Positions 41,953-51,160 of a stretch of DNA of 53,952 bases are shown here, piece after piece. The notes below the pieces were generated by a model that saw nothing but the letters and a program-made list of their open reading frames with translations, was not told where the DNA came from and did not search any database. Position 1 is the first letter of the stretch; each line of letters begins with the position of its first letter. Location: NCBI GenBank assembly GCA_029261855.1, contig JAJDAN010000034.1, forward strand, positions 1 through 53,952, given 5' to 3'. The stretch is from Deltaproteobacteria bacterium. GTDB lineage: Bacteria > Myxococcota_A > UBA9160 > UBA4427. The position numbers and the translations under genes were made by a program.

Positions 41953-42053
41953 GGATCCTCCCTTTCGCTGCGTTCGTCGTGCCCGGTCCCGGGCGGTCCG
42001 GGATCGTACCCGACCGCCGCGCGGAAGCGCCGCCGCGGCTATCGTTCGGCGCG

Positions 42054-43739
42054 ATGCGCCCCGCACACCATCGCGTCGTCTGGGGCGGGGCAGCCGTCCT
42101 CGCCGTACTCGCAGCCGTTGCCCAGCTGCCGATCGTCGATCGCAATTTCGTCTCCATGGACGAAGGGCACCTGGCCCTGACCGCAAGCCGCCTGCTGGAC
42201 GGCGACCTGCTGTACCGCGACATCCACACCGGCATCTTCCCCGGCATCTATCTCGTCACCGCCGCCCTGTTCGACGTGTTCGGAACGGAGGTGCTCGTCA
42301 CGCGCTGGGCCCAGCTCGTGGTGAACGCCGCGACGGTCGCACTGCTGTGGGGCATCGGCCTGCGCATCCTGCCCCCGCGCTGGGCGGTGTTGCCTGCCGT
42401 CGGGTTCGTGGCGCTGGTCTGGATCTCGTTCCCGGTGCTCACCATGTTCAACTACGCGGCCCTGTCTGGCGTGTTCGGACTGGCCGCCCTGCTGATGGCC
42501 CTGCGCTACCTCGACACAGGGGAAGGCCGCTTCGGCATGGCGGTGGGCCTGCTCGTCGGGCTCTGCCTGTTCACCAAGCAGAACTACGGGGGGCTCGCCG
42601 CGGTGGCCATCGCGCTGGGGCTCCTGCTCGCCCGGCCCGGCTCGGCACTGGCGGCACGCTCCGTCGTCGCGCTGTTTCGACCCATCGTGCTCGCGGGCTC
42701 GGCCTTCCTGGTCGTCGCCATCGGCTGGCTCGCACTCACCGGAACGCTCTTGGCGTGGATCGATCTGACCTTCCTCAGTCTCGTGGGACCGCAGCTGGCG
42801 AGCTTCGACAACCCGATACCGCCGATCCTTGGCGCTCATCCGCAAGGGGACGGCCGCTTCATCTACCTCTACATCCCGTCGAGCTTGTTCGACCTGCTAT
42901 TGCGAGGCGATCGCTTCGCCGGTGTCGAACTCTCGCCGGGCGTCGTGTCTGCTTCGATCCGACTCGTGTACGGCCTTCCCATCGCGGCGCTGATCGCGGC
43001 GTCGGCCCGCTTGGCCTGGCAGCGGCCGTCCGAGGGAACAGCCGAACAACGTGCACAGCGAGGCAGTGCCGTCCTCGTGGTCACCTACGCCGTCGGCTTC
43101 TTCTTCGGGATCTTCCCCTCGGCGGTCTACTCCCACCTCGCCTACGTGATGGCGCCCGTTCTGCTGCTCTTTGCCTGGCTCGGCGCCTCGCTGGAAGCCG
43201 GTCTCGAAAATCGCGGGTTGGCCCGCGGCTGGTACGCCACCTCGTGTGCGGTGGCCCTGCTGGTGCTCAGCGCCTGCGCGACCCTCCCCGCCCACATCCG
43301 TCAGAGCTACGCGACGCCGTCGGGCCTGCCGCAGGTGGGCATCCAGGTCTCGCCCGGCCAGGCGGAGCTTCACGCGCAGGCACTCGGCTTCATCGGACAG
43401 TGTGCAGGGCCGAACGAGCCGATCTTTACCCTCCCCATCCTTCCCGTCCTCTACCTTGCGAGCGGACACCCCAACCCGGTGAAGTGGGACCTGCTCATTC
43501 CCGGCGCCATCGACGAAGCGGTCATCATCCAGGCACTCGCGCGAGACCGCGTGCGCTGCGTCGTTCGCCAACGCGACATGAACCCGGAGTTCCCGCCCCT
43601 CGAAGTGCTGTACCCGAGCTTGCATCGCTACATCGCCACCAACTACGCCAAGGGCCGCGCCCTGCGCGGCGCCGGGCAGGTCTGGTTCGGGCTGGTGCGC
43701 ACGACGCCCTTCGAGGCGCCGGGCGGTTCTGCTCGATGA
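42054..43739 (+). CDS. Multi-pass membrane glycosyltransferase-like protein (GT-C/GT39 type), copy 1
   Basis: A 561-residue integral membrane protein with about 10-12 transmembrane segments. MDEGHLALTASRLLDGDLLYRDI near residues 35-57 corresponds to the first luminal loop of GT-C enzymes, with the acidic Asp-Glu pair that serves as catalytic base or metal site. The C-terminal 130 residues are soluble. Such enzymes use polyprenyl-phosphate sugars at the outer face of the membrane. It overlaps copy 2 by 4 bp (ATGA), so the two are coupled and may act together. Confidence 0.8.
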   Translation: MRPAHHRVVWGGAAVLAVLAAVAQLPIVDRNFVSMDEGHLALTASRLLDGDLLYRDIHTGIFPGIYLVTAALFDVFGTEVLVTRWAQLVVNAATVALLWGIGLRILPPRWAVLPAVGFVALVWISFPVLTMFNYAALSGVFGLAALLMALRYLDTGEGRFGMAVGLLVGLCLFTKQNYGGLAAVAIALGLLLARPGSALAARSVVALFRPIVLAGSAFLVVAIGWLALTGTLLAWIDLTFLSLVGPQLASFDNPIPPILGAHPQGDGRFIYLYIPSSLFDLLLRGDRFAGVELSPGVVSASIRLVYGLPIAALIAASARLAWQRPSEGTAEQRAQRGSAVLVVTYAVGFFFGIFPSAVYSHLAYVMAPVLLLFAWLGASLEAGLENRGLARGWYATSCAVALLVLSACATLPAHIRQSYATPSGLPQVGIQVSPGQAELHAQALGFIGQCAGPNEPIFTLPILPVLYLASGHPNPVKWDLLIPGAIDEAVIIQALARDRVRCVVRQRDMNPEFPPLEVLYPSLHRYIATNYAKGRALRGAGQVWFGLVRTTPFEAPGGSAR

Positions 43740-45940
43740 CGGAAACCGGCTCGCCCCGCACCCGTGTCCTCGACACGGCCGCCCTCGTCGTCGCCACGGC
43801 GGCCGTGGTCGCCGTGGGATTCGTCCTGCTGCGCCGGGGCATCAATTTGTCCGACGAGGGCTTCCTGCTGCTCGAAGCCGTCGACATGCTGCAGGGGAAG
43901 ATCCTGTACCGCGACATCGAGATGTTCATCGCGCCGGGCATCTGGTTCCTGGTCGCCGGGCTCTTCCAGCTCGTCGAGCCCAGCGTACTCGCCAGCCGGA
44001 TCGTGGCGGCGGTCTCCTATTTCGCTCTCGCTGCGCTGATCTTTCGCATCGTCTGGACGCAGGTCGGAGGACGATCCGGAATTCGCTACGGGGCGGTCTG
44101 TCTCGCCCTCTATGCAGCTCTCACGGTGTGGTCCTTCCCGCACTGGACCTGGGCCTGGTACTCGCCCTGGTCCATTCTCTTCGCGCTGCTCGCGATGCAG
44201 TGCCTGCTGCGCTGGCGCCAGGACCGGCGTGCCCTGTGGCTGTTCACCGCCGGGGTCTGCGTCGGCGTCACCGCGCTCTTCAAGCAGAACTACGGCTTCT
44301 TCGCCCTGGCGAGTTGCGGCCTCGGCATCTTCTTCCTCCGACTCGAGGCGGGCGAGCGCGGGGGTACGCTGCTGCGCGAGACCCTGGTCGACGGCCTCCG
44401 CGTCGGCACCGGCGTGGCCGTCGCCATCCTCCCGCTGCTCGTGTACTTCGGCGCCCACGGCGCGCTCTACTCCATCTACGACCGCTTCTTCCTCTACCCC
44501 CTCGAGTTCACGACCGCGGCCAACATCCCCTATCTGCCCGCGACTGCGATCTTCGATCACGCACTCTTCGCTGACCGAGTCACTTCGACGAACTACCTCG
44601 CGCAGCTCGCGCTGAGCACACCAACCAACGTGGCGGGCCTGCCCGGCCCCGTCACCATCCACACCCTGCACGGCGTGCTCTACTGGGCGCCGCCAGTCGT
44701 GATGCTCGCAGGGGTGATCCTCGGGCTTCGACGCGACGAGAACGGTCTCCGCTTCGACGGTCCGCTGCTGCTGTCCACCGCCTTCTCCGGCTTCGTCTTC
44801 CTGGGTGTCTTCCCGCGCGCGGACTTCACGCATCTGGTCACCGTCTACCAGCCGCTCCTCATCACCGGGGCGCTCGTGTGGCATCGCGCCGCGACGCGCC
44901 TGCCCGAACCCAAGCCGATCTGGGCCTGGGTCCCCGTGGCGGCTGGCCTGGGCGTCGCGAGCCTCTACGCCTTGTCGGCCGGCGCCTGGCTCGTCTACCT
45001 GACGCAGTCGATGACCGAGCGCCTGCCGCAGCCGCGGGGCGGTGTCCTCGTCCACAAGATCACCGCCGTCGGCGTCAACCAGCTGGTCGAGGTCGTGCGA
45101 GCGCACACCGCGGAAGGCGAGCCCTTCTTCGGCATCCCCGACCTGGCGATGATCAACTTCCTCGCTGAACGGCCGGTGCCGGGGTCCCAGTACCAGACCT
45201 ACGCGCACATGATCGCGCGCGACGAAGGCGCACTCACGACCCAGCAGCTCGATGCCGCCGGGGTTCGCTTTGCGATCGCGCGCTACGACAACGTCCTCTC
45301 GACCGAGCCGCGACTCGCCGAGTACGCGCCCATCCTGGACGACTACCTCGCGCGCCACTTCGAGGCGACCTGGATGATCCAGAACGATCAGTACCTGCTG
45401 CTCGAACGTCGCGACACGGCGGCCGAGCTCGTGTCGTCCCAGAGCCTGCTCGACGACTGCCGTTTCGCCGGAGGCACGGCTCCGGAAAGCTCGGTCCGAG
45501 AACATCTGCTCTTCGAAAGCCTGTTCCAGCCCCTCGCCCCGGACGCGGCGAGCCAGCACGCCGAGACACACTGCCGCGTGAAGGTCCCGCCGGACGCCGT
45601 CCTTGCGGTGCAGATCGGCTACAAGCGACCCATCGGCGTCGAACGCGGTGCGACCTTGACCGCCGAGGTGCTCGTTCTGCGCGACGGGCATGGGCCCGAG
45701 CCCCTGCTGCGCGAGACGATCCCCGTGCGCGGAATGCAGGTGGAGGGCGTGCGCGTCCCGAAGCCCCGGCGCGCGAATCTCTCTCACCTCGCCGGAGAGG
45801 AGGTCACCCTGGTGTTCCGCACGGAGCGGCGTGGCCGGGTGAAGCTCTCACCCTTCACCCTCGAGACCTACGGCATGTTCTGGCAGCGCCCGGTCTTCGA
45901 GACCCGACCCGACCCGGACGATCGCGTCAGCGAAGAGTGA
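43736..45940 (+). CDS. Multi-pass membrane glycosyltransferase-like protein (GT-C/GT39 type), copy 2 with extra C-terminal domain
   Basis: A 734-residue relative of the upstream gene. SDEGFLLLEAVDMLQGKILYRD near residues 39-60 matches the same first-loop motif as copy 1, and FKQNYGFFALA matches FTKQNYGGLAA of copy 1, so they are probably an old tandem duplication. It is about 170 residues longer; residues after about 560 form an additional soluble, beta-rich domain. The start overlaps the preceding stop. The gene ends inside a 19-bp tandem repeat that supplies its last codons. Confidence 0.8.
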   Translation: MTETGSPRTRVLDTAALVVATAAVVAVGFVLLRRGINLSDEGFLLLEAVDMLQGKILYRDIEMFIAPGIWFLVAGLFQLVEPSVLASRIVAAVSYFALAALIFRIVWTQVGGRSGIRYGAVCLALYAALTVWSFPHWTWAWYSPWSILFALLAMQCLLRWRQDRRALWLFTAGVCVGVTALFKQNYGFFALASCGLGIFFLRLEAGERGGTLLRETLVDGLRVGTGVAVAILPLLVYFGAHGALYSIYDRFFLYPLEFTTAANIPYLPATAIFDHALFADRVTSTNYLAQLALSTPTNVAGLPGPVTIHTLHGVLYWAPPVVMLAGVILGLRRDENGLRFDGPLLLSTAFSGFVFLGVFPRADFTHLVTVYQPLLITGALVWHRAATRLPEPKPIWAWVPVAAGLGVASLYALSAGAWLVYLTQSMTERLPQPRGGVLVHKITAVGVNQLVEVVRAHTAEGEPFFGIPDLAMINFLAERPVPGSQYQTYAHMIARDEGALTTQQLDAAGVRFAIARYDNVLSTEPRLAEYAPILDDYLARHFEATWMIQNDQYLLLERRDTAAELVSSQSLLDDCRFAGGTAPESSVREHLLFESLFQPLAPDAASQHAETHCRVKVPPDAVLAVQIGYKRPIGVERGATLTAEVLVLRDGHGPEPLLRETIPVRGMQVEGVRVPKPRRANLSHLAGEEVTLVFRTERRGRVKLSPFTLETYGMFWQRPVFETRPDPDDRVSEE

Positions 45941-45997
45941 CGCCGTCAGCGAAGAGTGACGCCGTCAGCGCAGTGTGACGCCGTCAGCGCACTGTAA
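45926..45997. repeat. 19-bp tandem repeat at two convergent gene ends
   Basis: GTCAGCGAAGAGTGACGCC at 45926-45944 and 45945-45963, a variant GTCAGCGCAGTGTGACGCC at 45964-45982, then a partial copy to 45997. The first copy contains the stop codon of the membrane glycosyltransferase gene, and the last copy contains the stop codon of the convergent hydratase gene. Confidence 0.9.
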
Positions 45998-46835
45998 TAG
46001 CAGCGTTCGAGATCACGACGGCATCGTCCCGTTCCGGGATGCGGGCCTCGATCAGGATCTTGTCGTCTTCCCGCCACCAGCGGGTCTGGTAGGTCTCCCC
46101 CGGCCAGGCCACACCGGCGAAGCGTGCCTGGTAGCGCGCGACCTTCGTCGGATCGCCGCCCAGGGCATCGTCGACCACGGCCTTGCACACGATCCCGTAC
46201 GAACACAGGCCGTGGATGATGGGGCGATCGAAGCCGCCCATCTTGGCGAAGTCCGGGTCGATGTGGAGCGGATTCTTGTCGCCGTTCAGCCGGTAGAGGA
46301 TGGCCTGCTGGGGCAGGGTGGTGGATTCGACGACGCCGTCGGGTGCGCGATCGGGTGCCACGTTCCCGGGCTTGGGCCCGGCGCCGCCGCCGAAGCCTCC
46401 CTCGCCGCGCAGGAAGAGGGACATGCGCACGGTGTAGAGGGGATCGCCGGCTTCATCCTGAGACTCGGTCTGAAAGACGAGCAGCGCGGCCTTGCCCTTG
46501 TCGTAGATGTCGACGATCGAAGACCTGCCGCTGAGAACGGCTTCGGGCGGCAGGGGCTTGTGGATCTCGACGTCCTGCTCGCCGTGGAGCATCAGCGCCG
46601 GGTTGAAGTCCAGCCCGGGCACACCGAAGAACGAGCTGCCCCCGCCGTTCGCGGTGGTGACGAAGCTCGGCAGCACCTTCAGGTTCTTCTCGTAGGTGTA
46701 CTCGAGCTCGCTCGGATCGAGGGGCGGGTCGCCCGCGCCGACACCCAGCGCATAGAGGATGACGTCATCCTTGGCATAGCCTCCCTGGCCTTCCGGAAAG
46801 CGGTGAGCGAGCGCCTTGTCGCGGTCGATCGGCAT
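45984..46835 (-). CDS. MaoC-like (R)-specific 2-enoyl-CoA hydratase (hydratase 2, MFE-2 type)
   Basis: A 283-residue double hotdog protein. The hydratase-2 motif is YRLNGDKNPLHIDP with catalytic Asp186 and His191, followed by GGFDRPIIHGLCSYG. It converts trans-2-enoyl-CoA to (3R)-hydroxyacyl-CoA. In animals this domain is fused with an HSD17B4 dehydrogenase and SCP2; here an HSD17B4-like SDR is separate at 22049. The start at 46835 has AGGAGG upstream. Likely part of the same branched or steroid acyl-CoA pathway as the 34.5-41.9 kb block. Confidence 0.93.
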   Translation of the reverse strand: MPIDRDKALAHRFPEGQGGYAKDDVILYALGVGAGDPPLDPSELEYTYEKNLKVLPSFVTTANGGGSSFFGVPGLDFNPALMLHGEQDVEIHKPLPPEAVLSGRSSIVDIYDKGKAALLVFQTESQDEAGDPLYTVRMSLFLRGEGGFGGGAGPKPGNVAPDRAPDGVVESTTLPQQAILYRLNGDKNPLHIDPDFAKMGGFDRPIIHGLCSYGIVCKAVVDDALGGDPTKVARYQARFAGVAWPGETYQTRWWREDDKILIEARIPERDDAVVISNAAITVR

Positions 46836-46908
46836 GGGGGCCTCCTGTCGACGGACGGACGAGCGTATCACGGGCAAGAGCCCCTGCCAGACGGCCGGGA
46901 GTCTCCGA

Positions 46909-48675
46909 TCAGTCGAGATCGGAGACGGGCAGATGCACCTTGAAGGTAGACCCCTCGCCTGGCTTCGACTGGACGGTGATGACCCCGCCATGCTGGGTGA
47001 CGACCTGGTGGGCGATGCCGAGCCCGAGACCCGTGCCTTCGCCAACCGACTTCGTGGTGAAGAAGGGATCGAAGATGCGGTCGAGCACGTCGGGGCGCAT
47101 GCCGCGCCCGTCGTCGCGAACACTCGCCACGGCCAACGAGCCGTCCATTCGCGTGGAGATCTCGATCAAGCCCTCGCCGTCCACTGCGTGGATGGCGTTC
47201 ACGAGAAGGTTGAGGAAGACCTGCTCGATTTCCGGCGCGCAGCAGACGATGGGCGGAAGGTCCCCGAAGTCGAGGGCGATGCGGATCCCCGGGCCGAGCT
47301 GGGGTCCGACGAGCTTCAAGCAGTCCTGGATCAGGTCCGCGATGTACGCCGGCTCGCGTTCCCCGCTGCCCACGTGGGTGAAGTTCTTCATGCGTCGGAC
47401 GATGTCCGTCGCGCGCTCGATCCCTTCGAGCGACTCGACGATGATCTCGCGACCCTCTTCGACGAGTACGGCGTTGTCGTCGTCGAGCTTCGCGTCTGCG
47501 CCCGTCGCGGTGACCTTCGCCCAATGGCCCTGCAACATGCGCAGGTTGGCACCGACGAAGGCCATCGGGTTGTTGATCTCATGCGCCAGACCCGCTGCCA
47601 GCTCTCCCACTGCCGCGAGCCTCGCGTTCACCATCGAGCTGCGACGCAGGTCCTCGAGCTCGCGCAGGTCCCGCAGCACCATGACCACGCCGACCTCGTT
47701 GTCCTGTCTCTCGCGCAGGACCGCGGCCGAGACGGCGACCGGGATGCGTTCGCCCCGGGCGTGACGCAACATGCGACGCATGTCGCCCGACCTGGACGCC
47801 GCGCCCGACTCGCTCTCCAGGAGCGACTCCATGCGCATCCCCGTCAAGTCCGCGAGCGGGTATCCGCTGAGGCGCACGAGCCCACGGTTCGCCCGCACGA
47901 TGCTGCCGTCTCGCGAGACGACCGCCACGCTCTCGTCCAGGGTCTCCAGGATCTCGTTGCCGAAGTCGTGGGGACTGATCATCGACATGCCGTAATGGAT
48001 GACGGTCCACGAGACGATCATCCCACCCAATGCGATCGATGCCGCGCCCATGCGGGGCACGTCGACGGATAGCCCCGGCAAGAGAATGTCGGTGAGGAAC
48101 ACGACCGCAGTCGGGAGCAGGATGCCGAGCCAGATCCACGGAATCTGGAGCGAGTCGGCGCTCGAGCGTCCATTCCGACAGCGGAAAACGATGAAGGAGG
48201 TCACGATCACGCCGACCGTGACCACGCTGTAGTTGATCTCGAGGATCTGCCCGGGGCTGCCGGACCAGCCCCAGCTTCGCGCCGTGAGCCCGACGACCCA
48301 GCCGTCGCTTCCCAACACGACTCCCGCCATGACCGCGGACCAGGCGGTCTGGAACCAGGCGTTGAAGGCCTGGAGCTTGCGATAGGGACGGAAAGTCGAG
48401 GGCTGCGACTGGTCGAGAGCGTGGAAGGCGAGGTGCGGAATCAGGGCACCGATGGGCAGCCAGCCGAGGGCGGCGAGCCGCATCCAGCGGAGCGCGTCCT
48501 CGGGGTTCGAGGACAGGCTCCCTCCCAGCTCGCCCCCCGACCACCAGGCCCCCAGCACGAGGATCGCGGCGAGCAGCTGAGACGTCCGGCGGTGAGGCGC
48601 CTGGGCGTACAGGAAGCCGGCGCTCGCGGCGCTGACCAGCGTCGCCGCCATCAGGAGAGTGGGATACCAGGGCAC
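46909..48675 (-). CDS. Sensor histidine kinase, 7TM-PAS-HisKA-HATPase, orphan
   Basis: A 588-residue membrane kinase. Residues about 1-225 contain seven hydrophobic segments of the HisKA_7TM type; about 235-345 is a PAS domain (NEILETLDESVAVVSRDG). The phospho-acceptor is His365 in GLAHEINNP. The ATP domain shows NLLVNAIHA (N box), DDGRGM (G1), FFTTKSVGEGTGLGLG (F/G2). GTG at 48675 with GAGGA upstream is preferred to a TTG 39 bases earlier. No response regulator is adjacent, so the partner is unknown. Class is similar to NtrB-like kinases that feed sigma-54 activators. Confidence 0.9.
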   Translation of the reverse strand: MPWYPTLLMAATLVSAASAGFLYAQAPHRRTSQLLAAILVLGAWWSGGELGGSLSSNPEDALRWMRLAALGWLPIGALIPHLAFHALDQSQPSTFRPYRKLQAFNAWFQTAWSAVMAGVVLGSDGWVVGLTARSWGWSGSPGQILEINYSVVTVGVIVTSFIVFRCRNGRSSADSLQIPWIWLGILLPTAVVFLTDILLPGLSVDVPRMGAASIALGGMIVSWTVIHYGMSMISPHDFGNEILETLDESVAVVSRDGSIVRANRGLVRLSGYPLADLTGMRMESLLESESGAASRSGDMRRMLRHARGERIPVAVSAAVLRERQDNEVGVVMVLRDLRELEDLRRSSMVNARLAAVGELAAGLAHEINNPMAFVGANLRMLQGHWAKVTATGADAKLDDDNAVLVEEGREIIVESLEGIERATDIVRRMKNFTHVGSGEREPAYIADLIQDCLKLVGPQLGPGIRIALDFGDLPPIVCCAPEIEQVFLNLLVNAIHAVDGEGLIEISTRMDGSLAVASVRDDGRGMRPDVLDRIFDPFFTTKSVGEGTGLGLGIAHQVVTQHGGVITVQSKPGEGSTFKVHLPVSDLD

Positions 48676-48807
48676 GTCGGGTCCTCGCGCAGAGCCTCCG
48701 CGCGTACTCCTCAATCGGTCGAATGAAGGCGGCCCTTGATATGCCCAGGGGCCTGCCGTTCCAGCGCTGCTGGAATTCCCCGCATGCCGTCCTAATCTCG
48801 CGGCGAC

Positions 48808-50013
48808 ATGGACGCGAAGGCCCCGACGCGCTGGTGGGTGCTCGTCAACGTGGTGCTCGTCAACGTGATCGTGACGGGCATGGCCTGGAACTACCTCATC
48901 ATGTTCGTACCGGACGTGGTGGAAGATCTCGGCATCGCGGTATCGAGCTGGGGCGCCCTGTGGGCCGGGATTCCGCTCGGCGTCCTCCTCTTTTCCCTAC
49001 CGGCGGGTGCGGCAGGGGATCGCTTCGGCGTCCGCGCCGCCTTGGGAACGGGGCTCTTGCTGGCTGCAGCGGCCCTGGCCGCGCGCATGCTCGTCGACGG
49101 GCCGGTCTCCATGTTCCTCTCGATGGTGGGCTTCGGACTGGCACTGGCTCTCGTCATGGCCGTCTTCCCGAAGGCCATCGCCCAGGTGTTCCCGGCTTCG
49201 GAGCTGGGAATGGCCAACGGCTTCGCCCAGGCCGGTGTCGGAATCGGCCTCGGGTCGGCGACCCTGCTGGCGCCGCTGTTGTCGGACGAGCTCGGCGGCT
49301 GGCGCGGACTGAGCGGCGGGCTCGCAGTGGCGAGCCTCGCGCTGGCGGCGCTGTGGTTCGCGAGCTTCCGCAATCCTCCGCCCCAGGCGAAGGGACCGGA
49401 AGGAAGTGAAGCCCCTGCAGCAGCGGGGCACGCGTCGATCCGCGACGTGCTCCGGGTCGCTCCGGTTCGTTGGATCGCGATCAGCTACGCGCTCTACATG
49501 GGCGGCTACCTCGGCGCGGTCGGTTACCTGCCCACCTATCTCACCACCAGCCAGGGCATCGCTCCCGAGACTGCCGGTGCGATGATGTCTCTCGGTCCCT
49601 GGTCCTTCACCCTCGGCAGCATGATCCTGCCCGCCCTCTCGGACCGACTCGGCCGTCGCATCGTCTACCTGCCCGGCATGATCCTGGGCGGCCTCGGCCT
49701 CTTCGCTGCGTCGCTCACCAGCGGTGTTCCCCTCGGCCTCTCCATCGCGATCCTCGGCTTCGGGACCGGAGTCGTCGGCCTGCTCTTCGTGATCCCGGTG
49801 GAACTGCCGGAGGTGGGACCCGAACGCGCCGCTTCGGCGGTGGGCGCCATCACAGCCGCCGGCTTCCTCGGCGGCTTCATCTCGCCGGTGATCGGGATGC
49901 CCATCGTCGAGGCCAACGCCGGCGTCGGCTTCGGTCTCTGGACGTTGTGCTTCGTGGCTTCGGCCCTGGTCATTTCGCGGGTGCCGCGGACCGGTCCAGG
50001 ATCCAACGCGTGA
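48808..50013 (+). CDS. MFS transporter
   Basis: A 401-residue transporter with 12 predicted transmembrane helices in two halves joined by a polar loop near residues 190-210 (Pro/Glu-rich). The first loop carries AAGDRFGVRAALG, the MFS motif A (GxxxDRxGRR) in relaxed form, and a second copy occurs as SDRLGRR near 275. The substrate is unknown; the layout resembles small carboxylate or nitrate/CynX-like MFS members. It is divergent from the kinase and its 3' end overlaps the convergent hydrolase gene by 44 bp. Confidence 0.9.
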   Translation: MDAKAPTRWWVLVNVVLVNVIVTGMAWNYLIMFVPDVVEDLGIAVSSWGALWAGIPLGVLLFSLPAGAAGDRFGVRAALGTGLLLAAAALAARMLVDGPVSMFLSMVGFGLALALVMAVFPKAIAQVFPASELGMANGFAQAGVGIGLGSATLLAPLLSDELGGWRGLSGGLAVASLALAALWFASFRNPPPQAKGPEGSEAPAAAGHASIRDVLRVAPVRWIAISYALYMGGYLGAVGYLPTYLTTSQGIAPETAGAMMSLGPWSFTLGSMILPALSDRLGRRIVYLPGMILGGLGLFAASLTSGVPLGLSIAILGFGTGVVGLLFVIPVELPEVGPERAASAVGAITAAGFLGGFISPVIGMPIVEANAGVGFGLWTLCFVASALVISRVPRTGPGSNA

Positions 50014-51160
50014 GCGGCGCATAGACCTCTTCCGGGGCGCGCTCACCCACGAGCACGTCGAGATGCCCGTACCCTTCGAGGACGTGCAGGGTCACGTCGT
50101 CGCTGCCGCTCCGCGCCGCGGAATACACCCCGTCGAGAATCCAGTCCGGGCCCATGTTCGTTGCGCCGTAGTACAGGACGGGAGCCGCGAGCTCGCCCCA
50201 GCAGTCGTCGATCGCCGTGCTCGGGTCATCGGCCCGCCCTGCGATGCTCTGCCCCTCCAGGTTCTGGACAGCTGGCCAGTAGCGATCGTACCCGCCGAGC
50301 AGCTGTGCGAGCACCTCGACACGGGACACGCCGTGCAGCGCGTCCGCCAGGGCGCCGGGCCGCCAGGCGTCGTAGAGGATCTGTGACAACTGAGCGCCGA
50401 CGTTCTCGAAGCCCGGCGCAGTCGCCGGGCCCTTCGGGTCGGACGCCGCCCCTTCCATGATCTGGCGTCGGTGCTCCCACCCGATACCCGCGGCGACGTC
50501 GGTCGAGAATCGGCCCGACCCCAGGAGTTTCTCGCGTTCCGCAGCCAGGTCGAAGTCCGACTCCCTCGCTCGCTTGAAGAAGCCGTCGAGCACCACCAGC
50601 CCCGCCACCCCGCTCGCGGCTTCAGTGCACGCGAAGCCGTAGGCCAGAGTTGCCCCTCGGCTGAAGCCCGCGACGAACACCCGGTCGTTGCCGCTTTCCC
50701 GGCGGGCCAGGGCGGCGACCGCGCGAGCGTCATCGACGAACGCGCCGAGGGTCCAGTCCTGCATGAAGGCGTGATCGCCGGGGGCAGCGGGCGCCGGCGG
50801 GACGAAGTGCGTCCGGTAGTCGAGCACCCAGGTCTCGACACCCTGCTCGGCCAGAACCGTCCAGAGATCGTGGCGCGCGTCGCGGACGACGGAGGTCCCG
50901 TTCATGTAGGTACCGGGCAGATAGACGAGCACGGCACGGGTGCGGCCGGGCACCCGATAGCGATGCGCCTGAACGCGGTCTGCCAGACTGCCGGGCGGAC
51001 GAGTCGACGACCAACGTGTCTCGAGCACCTCCGAAGCCCGGGCGACAGCCTCTTCCTTCGCCACGCGCTCCCACTCGGCCCCGGCGGGCGCCGCGACGAG
51101 CAGGAAGAACACCCCCCAGGCACCGAACGACGGCATGACCATCCGAGAGAGTCGAAGCAT
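49970..51160 (-). CDS. Secreted alpha/beta hydrolase
   Basis: A 396-residue protein with a signal peptide (start MLRLSRMVMP, hydrophobic core, cleavage near PAGAEW). The fold is esterase-like: LVYLPGTYMNG as the oxyanion region, AGFSRGA with nucleophile Ser167, and a late GYGHLDV with the catalytic His. The acid is probably in the strand near 340. The substrate is unknown, possibly an ester related to the acyl-CoA pathway, because the gene overlaps the preceding acyl-CoA ligase gene by one base (TGATG) on the same strand. Confidence 0.85.
   Translation of the reverse strand: MLRLSRMVMPSFGAWGVFFLLVAAPAGAEWERVAKEEAVARASEVLETRWSSTRPPGSLADRVQAHRYRVPGRTRAVLVYLPGTYMNGTSVVRDARHDLWTVLAEQGVETWVLDYRTHFVPPAPAAPGDHAFMQDWTLGAFVDDARAVAALARRESGNDRVFVAGFSRGATLAYGFACTEAASGVAGLVVLDGFFKRARESDFDLAAEREKLLGSGRFSTDVAAGIGWEHRRQIMEGAASDPKGPATAPGFENVGAQLSQILYDAWRPGALADALHGVSRVEVLAQLLGGYDRYWPAVQNLEGQSIAGRADDPSTAIDDCWGELAAPVLYYGATNMGPDWILDGVYSAARSGSDDVTLHVLEGYGHLDVLVGERAPEEVYAPLTRWILDRSAAPAK

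Noticed and set aside
41951-43735. A 1329-residue reading frame extending the second membrane glycosyltransferase upstream
   Set aside because: The upstream part overlaps copy 1 in another frame and is Arg/Pro/Ala-rich shadow sequence; the real start is the ATGA overlap at 43736.
45941-45983. Attachment site or integration scar
   Set aside because: Simple tandem duplication of a gene end explains it; there is no tRNA or integrase nearby.
48676-48714. TTG start 39 bases upstream for the histidine kinase
   Set aside because: GTG at 48675 has GAGGA upstream and leads directly into the first membrane helix; the extension is Arg/Gly-rich.
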